Of a stretch of 64,000 nt of DNA, positions 38,319-52,832 are shown one piece after another. The notes under the pieces are model-generated. The model had not been told where the DNA came from. It saw only the letters and a list, made by a program, of their open reading frames with translations, and ran no database searches. This stretch comes from Hoplostethus atlanticus (taxonomy: Eukaryota; Chordata; Actinopteri; Trachichthyiformes; Trachichthyidae), in the NCBI GenBank assembly GCA_034670405.1, contig JAXDDX010000160.1, positions 777,501-841,500 of the forward strand, read 5' to 3'. The stretch's first letter is position 1. Every line of letters begins with the position of its first letter. The position numbers and the translations under genes were made by a program.

Positions 38319-39079
38319 TCCCCCTTAAGGTTAAAACAAACACTGTGTATCTGTAAATGCTATGTGAACCAGGTCTGGATGTATGCTGTAGTTTCTGACT
38401 TTATTCAGGCATTCGTTTTTGTCACCCGTCCAATGATTTTGATTGGCTAACGGGCTGCAACCGTCGATTTCAATGTGAGACCGGCCATCAAATGATCTCG
38501 GTGAAGCTGTAGTCCAACTGGATCAGTTCACTGAGAGCGTTCCTACTTGTGATCCAGAATGAATCTCCATAATGTAATAATGCGGCTTGTTGCCAAAACA
38601 CATGTAGGCTATTTGAGTTAATAGCCTAATGGAGACTGTAGTGCAGGAGATTTCTGACCTTGGTAAAAATGCATCAACCACCAATAACATCATGGAGACT
38701 AAAGGAATAAAATAAAGTATTGCAAGGTGGTGCAATTTGACTCTTGCATGGCAGCATTTGGTTGACAGGTAGCTAGATGAATCTATAGTCTTGTGTCACA
38801 AACAACGGAGAACTTTCTCCTGCAAAGGGAAACGATTACTGGTCAAAGTGACAATAACACTGCTTTGACCAGCCAGAGTGATGCATGTAGGTGAAGCTGC
38901 AGATCGTGACGTTTCACATCCTGGCTGCCTGCAGTAATTTGAAGGGCATCAGTGAGATCATTTATCTCCTCAATGGAATTACATTACTCGACGTCCCCAG
39001 TGAAACAAATCCAGGTTGACCGGTGCTTCAGACCGGTGGAGAAACTTCCCAGACAGGAAGCATAACCATTGTGACCTGG

Positions 39080-39570
39080 ACCATATTTTTCCATCATAAT
39101 GATCGATTCTGACCAAAATCTCATCAATCGCTTCACTATAGAGCTGCTTACGTTTTGCTTACCTGGGTGCAGCTCTCCCATACGGCCCTACCAGGTCAAC
39201 GGATGCTCCGAAAATCACCCAAAACATCTTCAACACATTGACGCTCTGTCATGAGACAGTTAAAGTCCTGCCTTCTCCTACAGATTTGATGCTGCCTCGG
39301 CCATTGCTTTAGCACTTCCTTGTTTCCTCTTTGCAGCCGGTTTCAGCTGCCTGTCTTCATGCACCGATGTGTTAAGTTGTGTAAAATAAATAGTGAAAGT
39401 TGTCGGGACATGGATAAACTGAAAATGAAATATACACGTCCCATTACAGAGTGACAATGTGGAAAAAGCCCGTTAGCGCTGTTCGAGCTACAGCAGGACG
39501 TCAGGAGCTCTATAGTGAAGCAACTGATGAGGTTTTCATCAGATTGGTTTGGTATGATGGAAAATGATGG
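39080..39570. mobile_element. MITE-like element, copy 2
   Basis: CCATCATAATGATCGATTCT with ATCAATCGCTTCACTATAGA at 39091-39143 is inverted at 39508-39560 (CTATAGTGAAGCAACTGATG, TATGATGG). It belongs to the same family as 1101-1472. Confidence 0.6.
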
Positions 39571-40899
39571 GAAAATGGGATCCAGGTGGAGTTTATTCTG
39601 TCAGTGCCAAACCCCAGAATCACTTTCATCTCTTTGTCCATTTCATCTCTGGGCTGAATCCTCCCCACCTCCACCTCCTGCTCTTGGTGGTTATGTGGTA
39701 TGCACTTCAGCCCAATGAGCGTGATTTTGTTTTTCCTTGCTACTTCTTTTATTTGACTTGATGTTATACATTCTTGTAGGTTGTTGGTCTGCAGCACTTA
39801 TGTTTGTCTTGATGCTTGGAAAAGAGATTCTTAATCTCAATAGGACTAACCTGGTTCAGTTTGAAAATATTATCTGGAAACAAAACACATTTAAGTCTTT
39901 TTACGTAGTAAAGTGTGCTGTGAAATAATCAGAAAACTACTTGAAAGGTTCTGTCCCATCGACTAGCGCTAGCATTGCTAACAAATGCTAACACCGCCTG
40001 CTTCTGATACCTCAACAACCACACAGGGGTAAGTGCTTCTTAGGTCAGGTCATGATGAACCAAAAGAGGCTTATTAAACCCTGAACTATCCCTTAAAGTG
40101 GTTCGAACGTTAACCTCTTTGAGTCAGAGGTCAAACTGTGGCCTTGATGAGAAACCTGACAAGAAATAAAAGCACCGTGAAGCACCGTGGACGATGTAGC
40201 GGCGAACGAACGTCCACCTGGAAAGACAGAGGACAGAAACCCTTTCCGTCATGGCTGTTTACGACCCACCCGGTCCGTTACTCCTCAACAAGGTGAAACT
40301 TTACTGAAATGAAGCGTCCATCACAAGGCTTGATAAGGACGGAGGTTTAGCTTCCCGTGACCATAAAGAACTGCGGCAACTTATTGGGTTGTTTTGGCTT
40401 CAGTCGACTCCGTTATGAAGAAAGAGTCCGACAAGATTTCATGAAATGAGCACGAACTCTGAAATGTAGATGAAGTGATGTGGAGATCACGTTCCTCCAC
40501 CATGAAAGGATTCCAAGGACTCCATTTTCAGGTGTTTATGACATGAAAAAGTTAGCTAACGGCTAGCTAAAGCTAACGGCTAACTAAAACAACCAGGCTA
40601 AGGTTATGGTTATGGTTATGGTTAAGGTTTAATCAAAATGAAAACTTCCCTCGTCGTCGGAGTTGAAGGTAAATGTCTCCGGCCATCCCCCCCCCCCCCC
40701 CGATCGCATCAAACTACTTCCTGTTTCTAGTCGTGGCTCCTCCTCCTGATCCCTTCCTGGTGGGTGATGTTTACTTGTTAAGACATCGTGCTCATTTCAA
40801 AAAATGTTCTAACATTTCTGGATGGTTCCAGACTCGGTACCAGTTCGTTCTTTAGACCTTTTCTATGTTTATGTTTTTATGTTTGGTACATTAGTGAAC

Positions 40900-42214
<1,315 letters not shown>

Positions 42215-42907
42215 TCAGCCCACGGCTTTGTGTTTCCCGCCACAGCAGCGGCAGGCCACCCCGCAGCGGTAGCAGGCCCTGAGGGGGGCGTAGCAGCACA
42301 TGCAGGGGGCCAGCAGCGACAGGCCCACCAGCGCCAGCCAGCGGAGGCAGAAGCGCTCGTCGCTGGTGTCGCAGGAGCACGGGTCCGAGTAATCCCCCTC
42401 CGGGTCCGACATGCAGTGGTACAGCAGGCTGTCGGCGCACCACATGAAGCTGACCCGCCGGATGCAGGTCTGAATGGGGTCGGGGGCTTCCTGGCAGCGC
42501 CCCCGCCCGTTCTCCTCGTGGTTGAACATGTCCTGACAGTAGACGCAGCGCGACCGCTCGCCGTCCTCCTTCCGCCGCTTGCCTTTGAGCTGGATCGCGC
42601 GGGGCTGGGCCGTCACCACCGCCCTGTGCCCGCCCACCCGCTCCAGGCAGCCGGGTTTGGCGTCGTGGCCGTGCGGCGCCTCGCAGCCCAGCGGGTACGG
42701 GTAGGTGTAGTCATGCTTGGGCGGCTCGCTCTTGGCAAAGTGCACGTAGGCGTCGGGGTCGTCGGGCTGGATGAGTTTGTCGCGCGTGGCGGTGGCGTGG
42801 CGGTAGTCCTCGTAGCCGGTCAGCCAGGTCCGCTCGCGGGGGTTGATGCGAACGATCTCTTCCTCCTCCACCTGGAAGCTGACGTGGCGAGGGAACATGG
42901 GCATCGA
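42215..42907 (-). CDS. spred2: spred2 coding exon 6 (KIT-binding and Sprouty domains)
   Basis: 693 nt encoding [20 protein letters not shown] to [10 protein letters not shown] and a stop. The cysteine-rich Sprouty domain starts near [13 protein letters not shown] and ends RCCGGKHKA. The exon is very GC-rich, which explains a 245-aa antisense open frame at 42230-42967 that I do not regard as a gene. Confidence 0.97.
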   Translation of the reverse strand, partial: SMPMFPRHVSFQVEEEEIVRINPRERTWLTGYEDYRHATATRDKLIQPDDPDAYVHFAKSEPPKHDYTYPYPLGCEAPHGHDAKPGCLERVGGHRAVVTAQPRAIQLKGKRRKEDGERSRCVYCQDMFNHEENGRGRCQEAPDPIQTCIRRVSFMWCADSLLYHCMSDPEGDYSDPCSCDTSDERFCLRWLALVGLSLLAPCMCCYAPLRACYRCGVACRCCGGKHKAVG

Positions 42908-45900
42908 CTGCAGGGAGGAAAACAGTTTAACACGTCAAACACTTCGTCCTCCAGGGGGCAGTCATGAGGTCAGCATAGCAAAACCGACAACAGCTACGAA
43001 GACCAACGGTGGATAACAGTAACTCATTGTGTCGACATGAATTGAAAGACCCACCTGGTCCAGGAAGTAGTGGTCAGAGGGCCGGTGCTGGTCATAGAAA
43101 TGTCCCAGGATGCAGTGGTGCCGGCGGGGCTCACAGAAGCTGGGCGGGACCAACGTCTGCATGGACGGCTCCTTCTTCTGGGAGGAGTTGGAGGAGCTGT
43201 CGGTGGCGTTCTGGAGGAGGAAAGAGGAATCAGTGTGTTGTTAGTGGTTACTTCATGGCGTACCAGTAGGCGTACAGAAAAATGTCATCCAATAATATCA
43301 CAGATTTTTGATCAGTCCTGCCCCTCCACCCCTCTCGTCCAATCAAACTGCCTTTCTCTCCCTAGCAGATATTGGTTCACACTGTCGATCCCTCCGGTGT
43401 TTATGTCCCGCCCCCAACATCCTGTTTCAACTAGAAATACATCCAATTAAGGAGTTTCATACAACAGATTAACTGCAGAAATAAAACATTTACTTGACCT
43501 CAAAGGTATCACAGTAACTATCCTTCCCCAAATGAAAACATATTTGTTTAATGGGTATTAAACGTAAAAATAGATACATTCAGCTAATATAGATAATATA
43601 GATAATATAGATAATATAGGTGTAGTATTATTAGTTCAGATATTTTATGTACACCTACTGGTACACCATGAAGTAACCACTAGAAATACACTGTTTTATA
43701 GGAAGTAATTGTACGTTTTGGGGCATTTATTGTTAAACAGGTGTATATTATGACATGGAAAATAAGCCAACAAGGTGAAAAAGTCATTTCATTATTATTT
43801 ATTATTATTTCACAGAATTTTTGGCAACTTTTAAATTTTTTTTTTTTTTTACAGTATTTATTTACAGTAAAGTAAAGGCAGCTACACAGGCGAGTCATAT
43901 TAACTTGAGGTCTGGAAATCACCACTTTTATGAGAGTTTTCAAAGCAACGTGACGATATGAAGCCAAACACCGTTCCCTCACGACTCCGTGATCACTGAG
44001 GTTTCACAAACACCAAGAAGAAGTCCGACTCCTTCCACGGCTTCTCCAGGCGGCAGATCTAAACATCCGTGAAACTTTATGGGAAGTAGATTTCCACCTC
44101 CTTCACCCTTAAAGGACTGGAGCTCCAAGATAAACCACAACACAGTTCAGGATGACATGAAGCTCCTCTGAAGGCTCTGGTCCTCAGAGTCTTCACCTTC
44201 AGACATGTTCTGCTAATTCAGTCTGAAGTTCCACCTGAGATCAACAAACTAGAGTCAGGATGGACAACTTTTATAGTGGCACGGGCTAAAAAATCATCTG
44301 TAGTCACAAAGAGGGTGATGGGAAGTGTGTGTGTGTGTGTGTGTGTTTTCAAAGTAAAAGTCACCTCATCCCTGCCTGGAATAAGCTGAATGATCTAATG
44401 TTGAAATGTGTGATCTAAAAGATTCATGAGATCTGGATTGAAAGTTTGTCTTTGTTCCATGTAAACCTATTGATGACAAACCAGTTTGAACTGTAAGCAT
44501 TTAACTGGCGTGGAGAGCAGACGGGGCTCGGGATCCCAGTCGCCAAAACAAAACATGAAAATAAAACTTTTAACGGTTTCAGTTCAGCACACAGATCATA
44601 ACTAAGATTTGTCCTGATCAAGACATACGACTGATGTTGGTGAAGTCTGAGGCTGACTGAACACCAATCCAGTCTCTGAATGATGCTGTTGTCATGGCAA
44701 CACTGACAACTGATTCCGGAGATCAAATACAAGTCACATGTGTGTCGCATGGCTCGGTATCTATATTATCCATGTGGTGCAGATTGGACCCCCAACTGGT
44801 CTGGTGGAGCTGCTCAGACTGACGGATGCTCTGATCCCACCTGGTTCTTCACGGAGGTAAGAGGACGTTGTGGCTTCCACTCAAAATCTCCCAACTTCTG
44901 TATGCAATTACGCGACAGCGAGGGGAAACAGAAAGCCTGCCCGAAAAAAAGCGTGGCAGAAACGTCTCTGAAGTCTCTTTTTATTGAGGCTACGTTAAAT
45001 GAATCCCAGCCTCGGTCAGACGTGTGGTGGGTGGCGTCATCCCTGGGGTTGACATGGGCCGCCGCTTTCATGTGGGGCTTCCAGCTTTGTGAGCTAACTC
45101 GTATCCCATAATGCTTTGTCAAACACTCCAGAAAACTGTATAATGGTGGTCCAGCTAAAACAACCAGGTTAGTGCAGTTATCACAGAACAACTAAGCTGT
45201 ATCAATACATTTTCAGAAAACAAACAAAAAAATGTGTTTGTTGACACTGATGACATTTCACTGGGAGTATCTTCAGTACATTTCTAATTCTGTTTGTCTC
45301 TTGAGCTGACTTTAGTATAAGATACACTTTGAGTTTGTACTGAACAAGGATGTCAGCATTAAGGGGAATCAGACGACACTTAGGGCTTGACGGGGCAGCC
45401 TGACTATACAGGAAGACGCTCTGCTCTTTCAAAGTGGTATCATTTTACTGTCCACTAGAAGGTGTGACTTTGTTCATATCTTACAAATCTCTTCACATGT
45501 ACTTTTGGAGGCCAGCTGATGGAGCGGAGTAGAAAACCAAACCCAGACGCTGGTCAGGTCTGACCTCAGGAGCTGCTGGACGGCTGGTGGAGAGATTCTG
45601 ATTTCAAACACATTCCTCCTCAGCTCTGTGGAGATCGTCATCATCTGCTGGTCTGGTTGAACCAACATATCAGGGCCCAGAAAGCATCTGGTGTGTGTGT
45701 GTGTGTTCGACTGTGTTTCTATTTCGGGCAAGTTCGACTTCGCTGTAAATTTACTGCCGCCTTAAGGGATCCCAGCATGCATTTCAACAATAAACTACCG
45801 TAAACCAATGAAACCATGGTGGAGTCGACTGGTAGCCTCTACCTCACCAGTGGTATCGTTAGTTTCTCCACATTAAGACTACATTTCCCATCAGCCCTGT

Positions 45901-48900
45901 TGCTTCCTGTCCCCCCTCCCCCTCCCTGGTGTCTTTGTCTTTCCTGAAGAGGATCAACATGTTGAAGTGATTCCTCCATCTTCCTTTCTCTCCTTCCTCC
46001 ATCTGCCGTCTCCAGAAACTCTTTATCTTTAGCTCCGTTAGCGCTGGAAGAACAGCGCCCTCTTCCTGTTTGGTGACGTAAAGCAATAGCATTTTAGCGT
46101 TGATCCTATCCTATTTTAGGTTTCACTGTCCTCGTTAAATAATCTTACGGTTCAGAATTGAGCAACAGACCATAATTCACTGCCACGCCGACCTCCATGT
46201 TAACCCTTTATTTCCGATAAGCAGACTACAGACTTGATGCTGCTGTTACTTTACATCTGATTGGCTGAACACCAGTGTTGCATTACTTCTGACTACCAAA
46301 GCCGACTGACGGCTCTTGATTCACATACCCAGAATACAAATACCCAGAATGCACCACATTCTTCTGTATATCAAAACTCCAAACCCCCATAATCCCCAGC
46401 GCCATGTTCCCCTCCGGACGGACACATTCCACCAGTCCGTCCAAATCTCTCTGGTTGTTCAGGAGCGTCCAGAGGAGAGGAAGCATTGCATCATGGGAGG
46501 GAGTGTCTTATTTACTCTTGACTAATATTGGTCTCCATCCTCGGGGGGGTAGAGGTTGTTCATCATTGTCCTCTGAGCCTCCTCGGCGCTTTGGGGACTC
46601 CAGGCTTTTTATTCAAAAGACCTTTCCTCACTTCTCCAGTGTGACCTGCTCCTCTTCCTCCTCCTCCTCCTCCTCCTCCTCTTCCTCCTCCTCCTCCTCC
46701 TGCTCCTCCTGCTCCTCCTCCTCCTCCTCCTGCTCCTCCTCCTCCTCCTCCTCTTCCTCCTCCTCCTGCTCCTCCTCTTCCTCCTCCCCCTGCTCCTCCT
46801 CCTCCTCCCTCTCACTCCGCCTGAGGGAAAACGAAGCACGGTTCCAAGCTAACAGACAGGATGGATGGGATGGATCTACAACCGGGCCGGGACCGGTCCT
46901 CTCCTCTAAGTGAGGCCAGCTATGTAAACAGGCCGCCGGTGACGGATCACCGACAGGCCCTCCTCTCCTCCCCCAGACTGGACATCCTGTGGAAACAACT
47001 CGCTCGGCCCTTTCCCCCCTTTCTTTGAAGCCATCGGAAAGACGAAAACACGAGAGCAGGACCTGGTCTTCCCATCAGACTGGGTGTACAGTAGGTGGAG
47101 CGCTGCATCAGATCTACTACGAGGTTTTCTGTGATGTTTTTGCAGCTGAACGTTATGATATGTACTGAAACACACGGACTCACTTTCTTCTTTTTCACGT
47201 TTTTTTTGAGCGCTAATTCAAGGATTTTCTCCGTTTGGCTCTGAGTGAGGAGTGGAGGCCAGAGATTGTGCCCCGAGCAGCAGGAAACCTGGTTTAGGAG
47301 TCTTTCCAAAACACATTTCCCTCTCACATTTCCCTCGGCGACCTTAAATCACCTCTTAAAACGCACTTTCATCACAAAGTCTTTCTGTAATCTTTTACTC
47401 ATTTTATCCTTGTTGCCTTGCGTGATATCTGTTTATTCCTTCAGTTTTATCCGTCTTTTCACCGTTTTATAATCATTCTCTTTATGAAGCACTTTGTAGT
47501 TTTGAAAAGTGCCATAGAAATAAATATTATTATTATTATATTATATTATTATATTTTTATATTATTATAAAAACCCGAAAAAAACTGATTGAGATATAAT
47601 CAATTTCCGTCATTAAAGAAATCCAATATCCTTCTAGGTGTGAAAAAGAACATTTCTGGATTTCTGAAAGACGTCTGGAGGACCCGGGTTCCAGCCTCCA
47701 CCCTGCTGAAGTGTCCTGTTTGGTTTCACACGTTATTGAGGTACGCCGCGACCGCGTACCTCCCTGTCCTCGGATATCCAAGGCATCGAGTGTTTTAACG
47801 TCCTGAGGAGCATCTCACCGTGAAAACGTCGTCGTCGCCCAGCTCCGCCTCGTTCTGGAGGGTTGATGAGGAGGTGGTCGACCCTGGAGGGCAGAGCGAA
47901 GGGGATTAGTAGGGATGGACCGGTTCGAGTCACAATCAGTAGCAGTAGCGGTCAACAGTGAACTCCCTGCTACTACCACTACACTAAAAGACTCTGAACC
48001 TCTACGTGCCTTCCGTCAGGTCCTCCATGGCCTTCCTCACTCCGCGGTCGAAGGCTCGGGCGTCGGCCGGGCTCTGGAAGGTCAGGCCGCACTTTTTGTT
48101 GTCCACCTTCCAGTGGTGAAAGGTGGGCGTGGCCTTGGTGTAGACCAGGTCCTTCTTCAGGAAGCACTCCAGAATCACCTGAGAAACAAGACGAGGTTAT
48201 AAATGAAGATGAAGAAGCATCAAGTAATCCGTGACCTTGATCAACCTCTATCTGATAACACTGATAGGACTTATCTCCCCCATCCCCCTGAGTTACGGTG
48301 AATCAAGAAATCACATTTTCCCAATGTAGAGCAGTAAGCTAGCCAATGATAGCAGAGAGCCAAGAGAAGCATCTAGTGAAGAGGTCAAATATCACCGTGC
48401 AGAAATCTCAACCACCCTATCAACCCCTGCAGGTATATTATGGTCATCTGTGCTGATCCTGATGTTCCTTTAAAGCTGCACTAGGCTCAATAACTTCATA
48501 TACAATGATTCAATTCAAGCATCAACCAATCAAATGAATGCACTTCAAATTCAGTTGCTGTTGGCACTCATCCAAAACTAAAACAACATAATAAGATAAT
48601 AAGAAGCAATTCATGAAGTCGGTCAAAGTCGGGGTCGTCTCAGAAAACCTTAAACCCTTCTTGTCATGTTGATGATGTTTTTAGCTGAGACAGGCAGGAA
48701 AGTGAATTTTGAAAGGTATTGATCATCAACCCTATCAACCCCTGCAGGTCTATCATGGTCATTTTGTGCTGTGGGACAGTAAAAACCTCCTAACTGCCCC
48801 TGAACCTCGACTCCGAACGTCACTGCCCGACCTGCTTGTCTTTGAGGCGTTCTCCGTGGATGAGGAAGGCGTTGCGTCCCAGGAGTTCGGCTGACAGCAC

Positions 48901-50787
48901 CTTGCAGACGCCCACTCTGCTGAGGCAGCCGTCCTGGGCCAGCCAGCCGCCGCTCGACTCGTCTCTGGTCATCACCACCGCTTTGACACGCACGATGTAG
49001 CTGTCACTGCAACGGACCAGAGGACAACAGGTCAGTTAGCATGGCGACGAGGGGAAGCTGCCTGATACTGAGACTGATGCTCCTGGACTGAAGCTGCTGA
49101 TGGACAATGTTCACTAGTTTTAAATCTGACCATGTTCATGCTAAAGAAATCCCCCAAAATGTTTCCCACATCTTCTCGGCAGGGTGGAGAAACCTCTGAA
49201 ACAGCATTTAGACCATTAAGACGAAAGGTTTTCGTGTCCTACAGTTTCAAAGAGCTTCACAAACACATTATGAAACAGAAAATGAAAACGATCTTGTTTG
49301 TGTAAAACGCTCCATAAACTTTACTAACCACCAATTATGATGTTGGAGTCAAAGAATCCCAATAACTTAAAACATACTACTGATGTATTGATTTATTGAG
49401 TCAGCAGTCCGCTGTCTCAGCCAATCAAGACGGAGCTTCATGCTCCTGTAGTTGATGACTCTATAGTTGCTGCAGCTGAAGACTTCTGTCTGCTTCACAT
49501 TACAGATATTATTAGTGACCGCGCTCCGTAGCAGAGTTCAAACAATACTTCCTTCTAGTTTGCAGGCTAGAGATTTGTAGCTAACTTTGGACAAAGAGTC
49601 AGCCTTCAGTTGTTTCCAGTGAAATGTCTCGAAACATTCCCAGCAGTAAAAGCAGGAATAGGAAACATCTATGTTGGTCAGATGAAGGTCAGGGAGAACA
49701 TCCACTGGTCACATCCAGGGTTTTCTATTTAGACACGGTGGTTCTAGAGACAGGCCAATTTGGAAAACAGACCATGTTTTTTTTTACTTGTTTTTGTCTC
49801 TCAGTGAACAACTTGGTCACATCTGCAACGTCCTTGTATGAAGGCTTGGCAAGGTCAAACTGACGCCAAGACAAATCATTCAAAAGGTCTCGTACACACA
49901 TTAAAATGGTGGTCAAGAAAATACTGTCTCAAAGTACCATGTAACTGTCATGTTTGATAAATGTTGAATAAAAGAGGTGCATGACGGTGCAGACCCAAAC
50001 ATCTGGTCTCACACCTTTTTGTCACCTCAGCACTTCATGTAAGAAGGTCCTCTGGTTTTTGCGTCATAAGCGTCCCGGTGGACATTTGATCTTTCGACAG
50101 TTTGGGTTCCCTTACATTTTATTTCTGCAAGGACAGATAAAATCACAATGGCGTATTGCCACCAACTGCCTGCTCCACTGAGCCACAGTCGCTATGTTAG
50201 CTAGTGTTAAAGGCTCCTGCACCTTCTTGCTAATCAAACTCCAGGACTTTTCCAGTCCAGCAGCATCTCCAGGACCAGTATCCATCAGAGTCTCTGTTCC
50301 AGGTCTGATTTCTGCTCCAGCTATCTCTTAGGACCGAAACTATCAGGACATTTCTGATCTGAAGTGGATCAATAAGCAGCCAAGCTGGAACGTTCAACAC
50401 GGCGCAATTCGTTTTAGTTGCCTACCAGAAGATAAGTGACATGAATTGTTACATATTTGAGAAGCTAAATATCAAATATCATCAATATCTACAGATATTT
50501 AGACATATAAAGGCAATCAGTTATGAACACATACACCAACAGGAAGTGGAAACCCTTAGATTGCATTTTGGGCGACAGTGTGATACTGAACTTCAAAGAG
50601 AGAGATGGATCATGATTTATTTAGAAGAAGCTTAAATGAAAATAGTACAAGATCAATTCTAAATGTTATTGATTGATTTTTGGTGGAGTGCTGATGGAAT
50701 TGGACACATTGATGTTAATCACCGACTTCCAGGTCGGCCTCGGCCTTCAACAGATAAACTAAAAGCCATCTGGGAAGCCATATGGGA

Positions 50788-50834
<47 letters not shown>

Positions 50835-52629
50835 TTATAATCAATTGATCGACTCACATTACATATACTTGTTGTTGAGTTTATCATTGCTGAAAAGCAC
50901 CGATACCGTCTCTGGATTTGTTCCGATGCAAACATCTCTGATAAGAAAAGGCAAATATCAGCCGATGCTATCTACCAGCCCCGACACACACAGGCACCTA
51001 AATCTATGTACACACACACACACACAATTGCAGTTGACCACATCTCATACAGTCACTCTCGGGAGAAAACCTCTTATCTCCAAAATGTCAACTTTTCAGG
51101 AACTAAGGCAAACAGCCTCTTGTAGCTTGATGCCAGTGGAGAGATTCATGAGCCCAGTAGGTCTGCAAATGTTCTAGTTTTACTGAGTAGCAGTGGATTT
51201 ATTGTCCCAAACCCAGACAGGAAGGAGGAATCTGACCGGGCTCGCACAGTGGAGGTCAGCTTCAGCTTTAAACAGTTATACTTTCCTCTCATCACCCAGC
51301 CACTGTGGCAGGGAACCATCCATCGTTTGGAGGTTCCGGCTGGTCAAATGAACGTGACACAACGTCCTTCAAGCCTGTAGTCAAAACCATCTTAGTCGAG
51401 TCCCAGTTAATTCCAAGGCCAGGTCTAAAGAGGGTCAAGGCCAACTCAAGACCGAGACCAGAGAAAATCCTATTCAAGACCAAGACAGGGAATAAAATGT
51501 AAAGTAATGTTTCCAAATGTAAAATAATAATGCTTCAAGAGTTTTGTATGGAGGACCAGAGTTGTAGATCTACGGTGTTCAGACCCCTTCCCTTCTTCCT
51601 CTAGATGTCTAAATATCTGTAGATATTGATGAAGTTTGATATTTAGCTTCTTAAATATGTATCAATCTATGTCTCTTATCTTCTGGTAGGCAACTCAAAG
51701 CAATCTGCGGCAAAAGATGGAAAATGAGTCAGAGAGAGTTTGTCTTCATGCATGAACTCTTCCATCAGTTTCCTGTTGAAGGTTGGTAGCAGTTTGACCT
51801 CTGTGTGTTCAGTTTCTATGTGTTTTGCTACGATGCATGCTAACTCTTTAGCACTATGTTTAGTGGATAGTGCATGCTAGCTTAGCATCATCTGAAAAGC
51901 CCTGCAGCACTAAACAGTGGACACACAGTTCAAATTGTCACCGTCTTGTTGTCACAGTGAGTTGATCAAGAAGCTGATTTGTCTCTGTGTTCATTTAAGA
52001 AACGTCATGGATTGAGCAAACAACAGAAGAGATACTAGTAATAATTGCAGGGTGGCTCCATCCGTCTTCCCTGAGCCCTGTGGAGTGATTCAGCGTGCTC
52101 TTTGCCGAGTGCCAGTGAATGTAACATTACTCATCTATGATTATACACGACAGACCCAGAGAGATGGAGGCCTGACCACCACCAACAACACCAACACACG
52201 GCTGTACGGCAGGCTAGCTTCAACCCCCCCCCTCCAGCCCACCAACCAAAACAAAGCCCGTTCCTCGCCAGACCAGCCACCGGCCGAGACTACATCTTCA
52301 CATTCAGGAAGATGGAGGTGGAGCGCGGAGCACAGCGTCATGAAGGCAGTGTCGAGGCAAAGACACAAGCGAGGGTGGGGGGTGGGGGGGATCACCCTCT
52401 TGCCTTTTGTAATCCGACATCTCTCGTACATCCCGTTTCCACGGTCACAGTTGCCCGGCGGTCTCTGTTGACGACAGGTTGTCGGGGTGTGCTGCCGCGC
52501 GACAACGCCACATCCTAGCGGGCCGGAGCGAGGTGGGAGATGCTGCCTCGCCGCCTGCCTGCCTCATCTCCCGCCTCACACCGCTTCCCTCCGCCGTGTG
52601 ATTCAGTCTGCTTGTCAAACAGATGGTGC

Positions 52630-52664
<35 letters not shown>

Positions 52665-52784
52665 AAAGCAAGAAAACGGGTGTATGTATATGTGTGTGTT
52701 TGTATATATGTGTGTGTGTGTGTGTGTGTGGAGCATGAGTCATCGCCGCATTTGCCGGCAGCCTGCAGTGGCACACACTCACTC

Positions 52785-52832
<48 letters not shown>

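Larger units (their letters stand above)
29860..40899. other. Intergenic region between actr2 and spred2 (tail to tail)
   Basis: About 11 kb with no recognisable gene on either strand. It contains microsatellites, poly-C tracts, family X copy A, MITE copy 2, the 227-bp repeat copy 1 and SINE debris. The stretches 32.8-34.2, 34.4-36.0 and 39.6-40.6 kb show nothing beyond TAGCTAGC-type simple sequence. Confidence 0.5.

Noticed and set aside
42230-42967. 245-aa plus-strand ORF
   Set aside because: It is antisense to spred2 exon 6 and open only because that exon is GC-rich. The minus-strand frame is a clear Sprouty-domain protein.
46404-46913. 169-aa serine-rich ORF and the 76-aa arginine-rich ORF opposite
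   Set aside because: Both are translations of the CTC/GAG trinucleotide array in spred2 intron 5.
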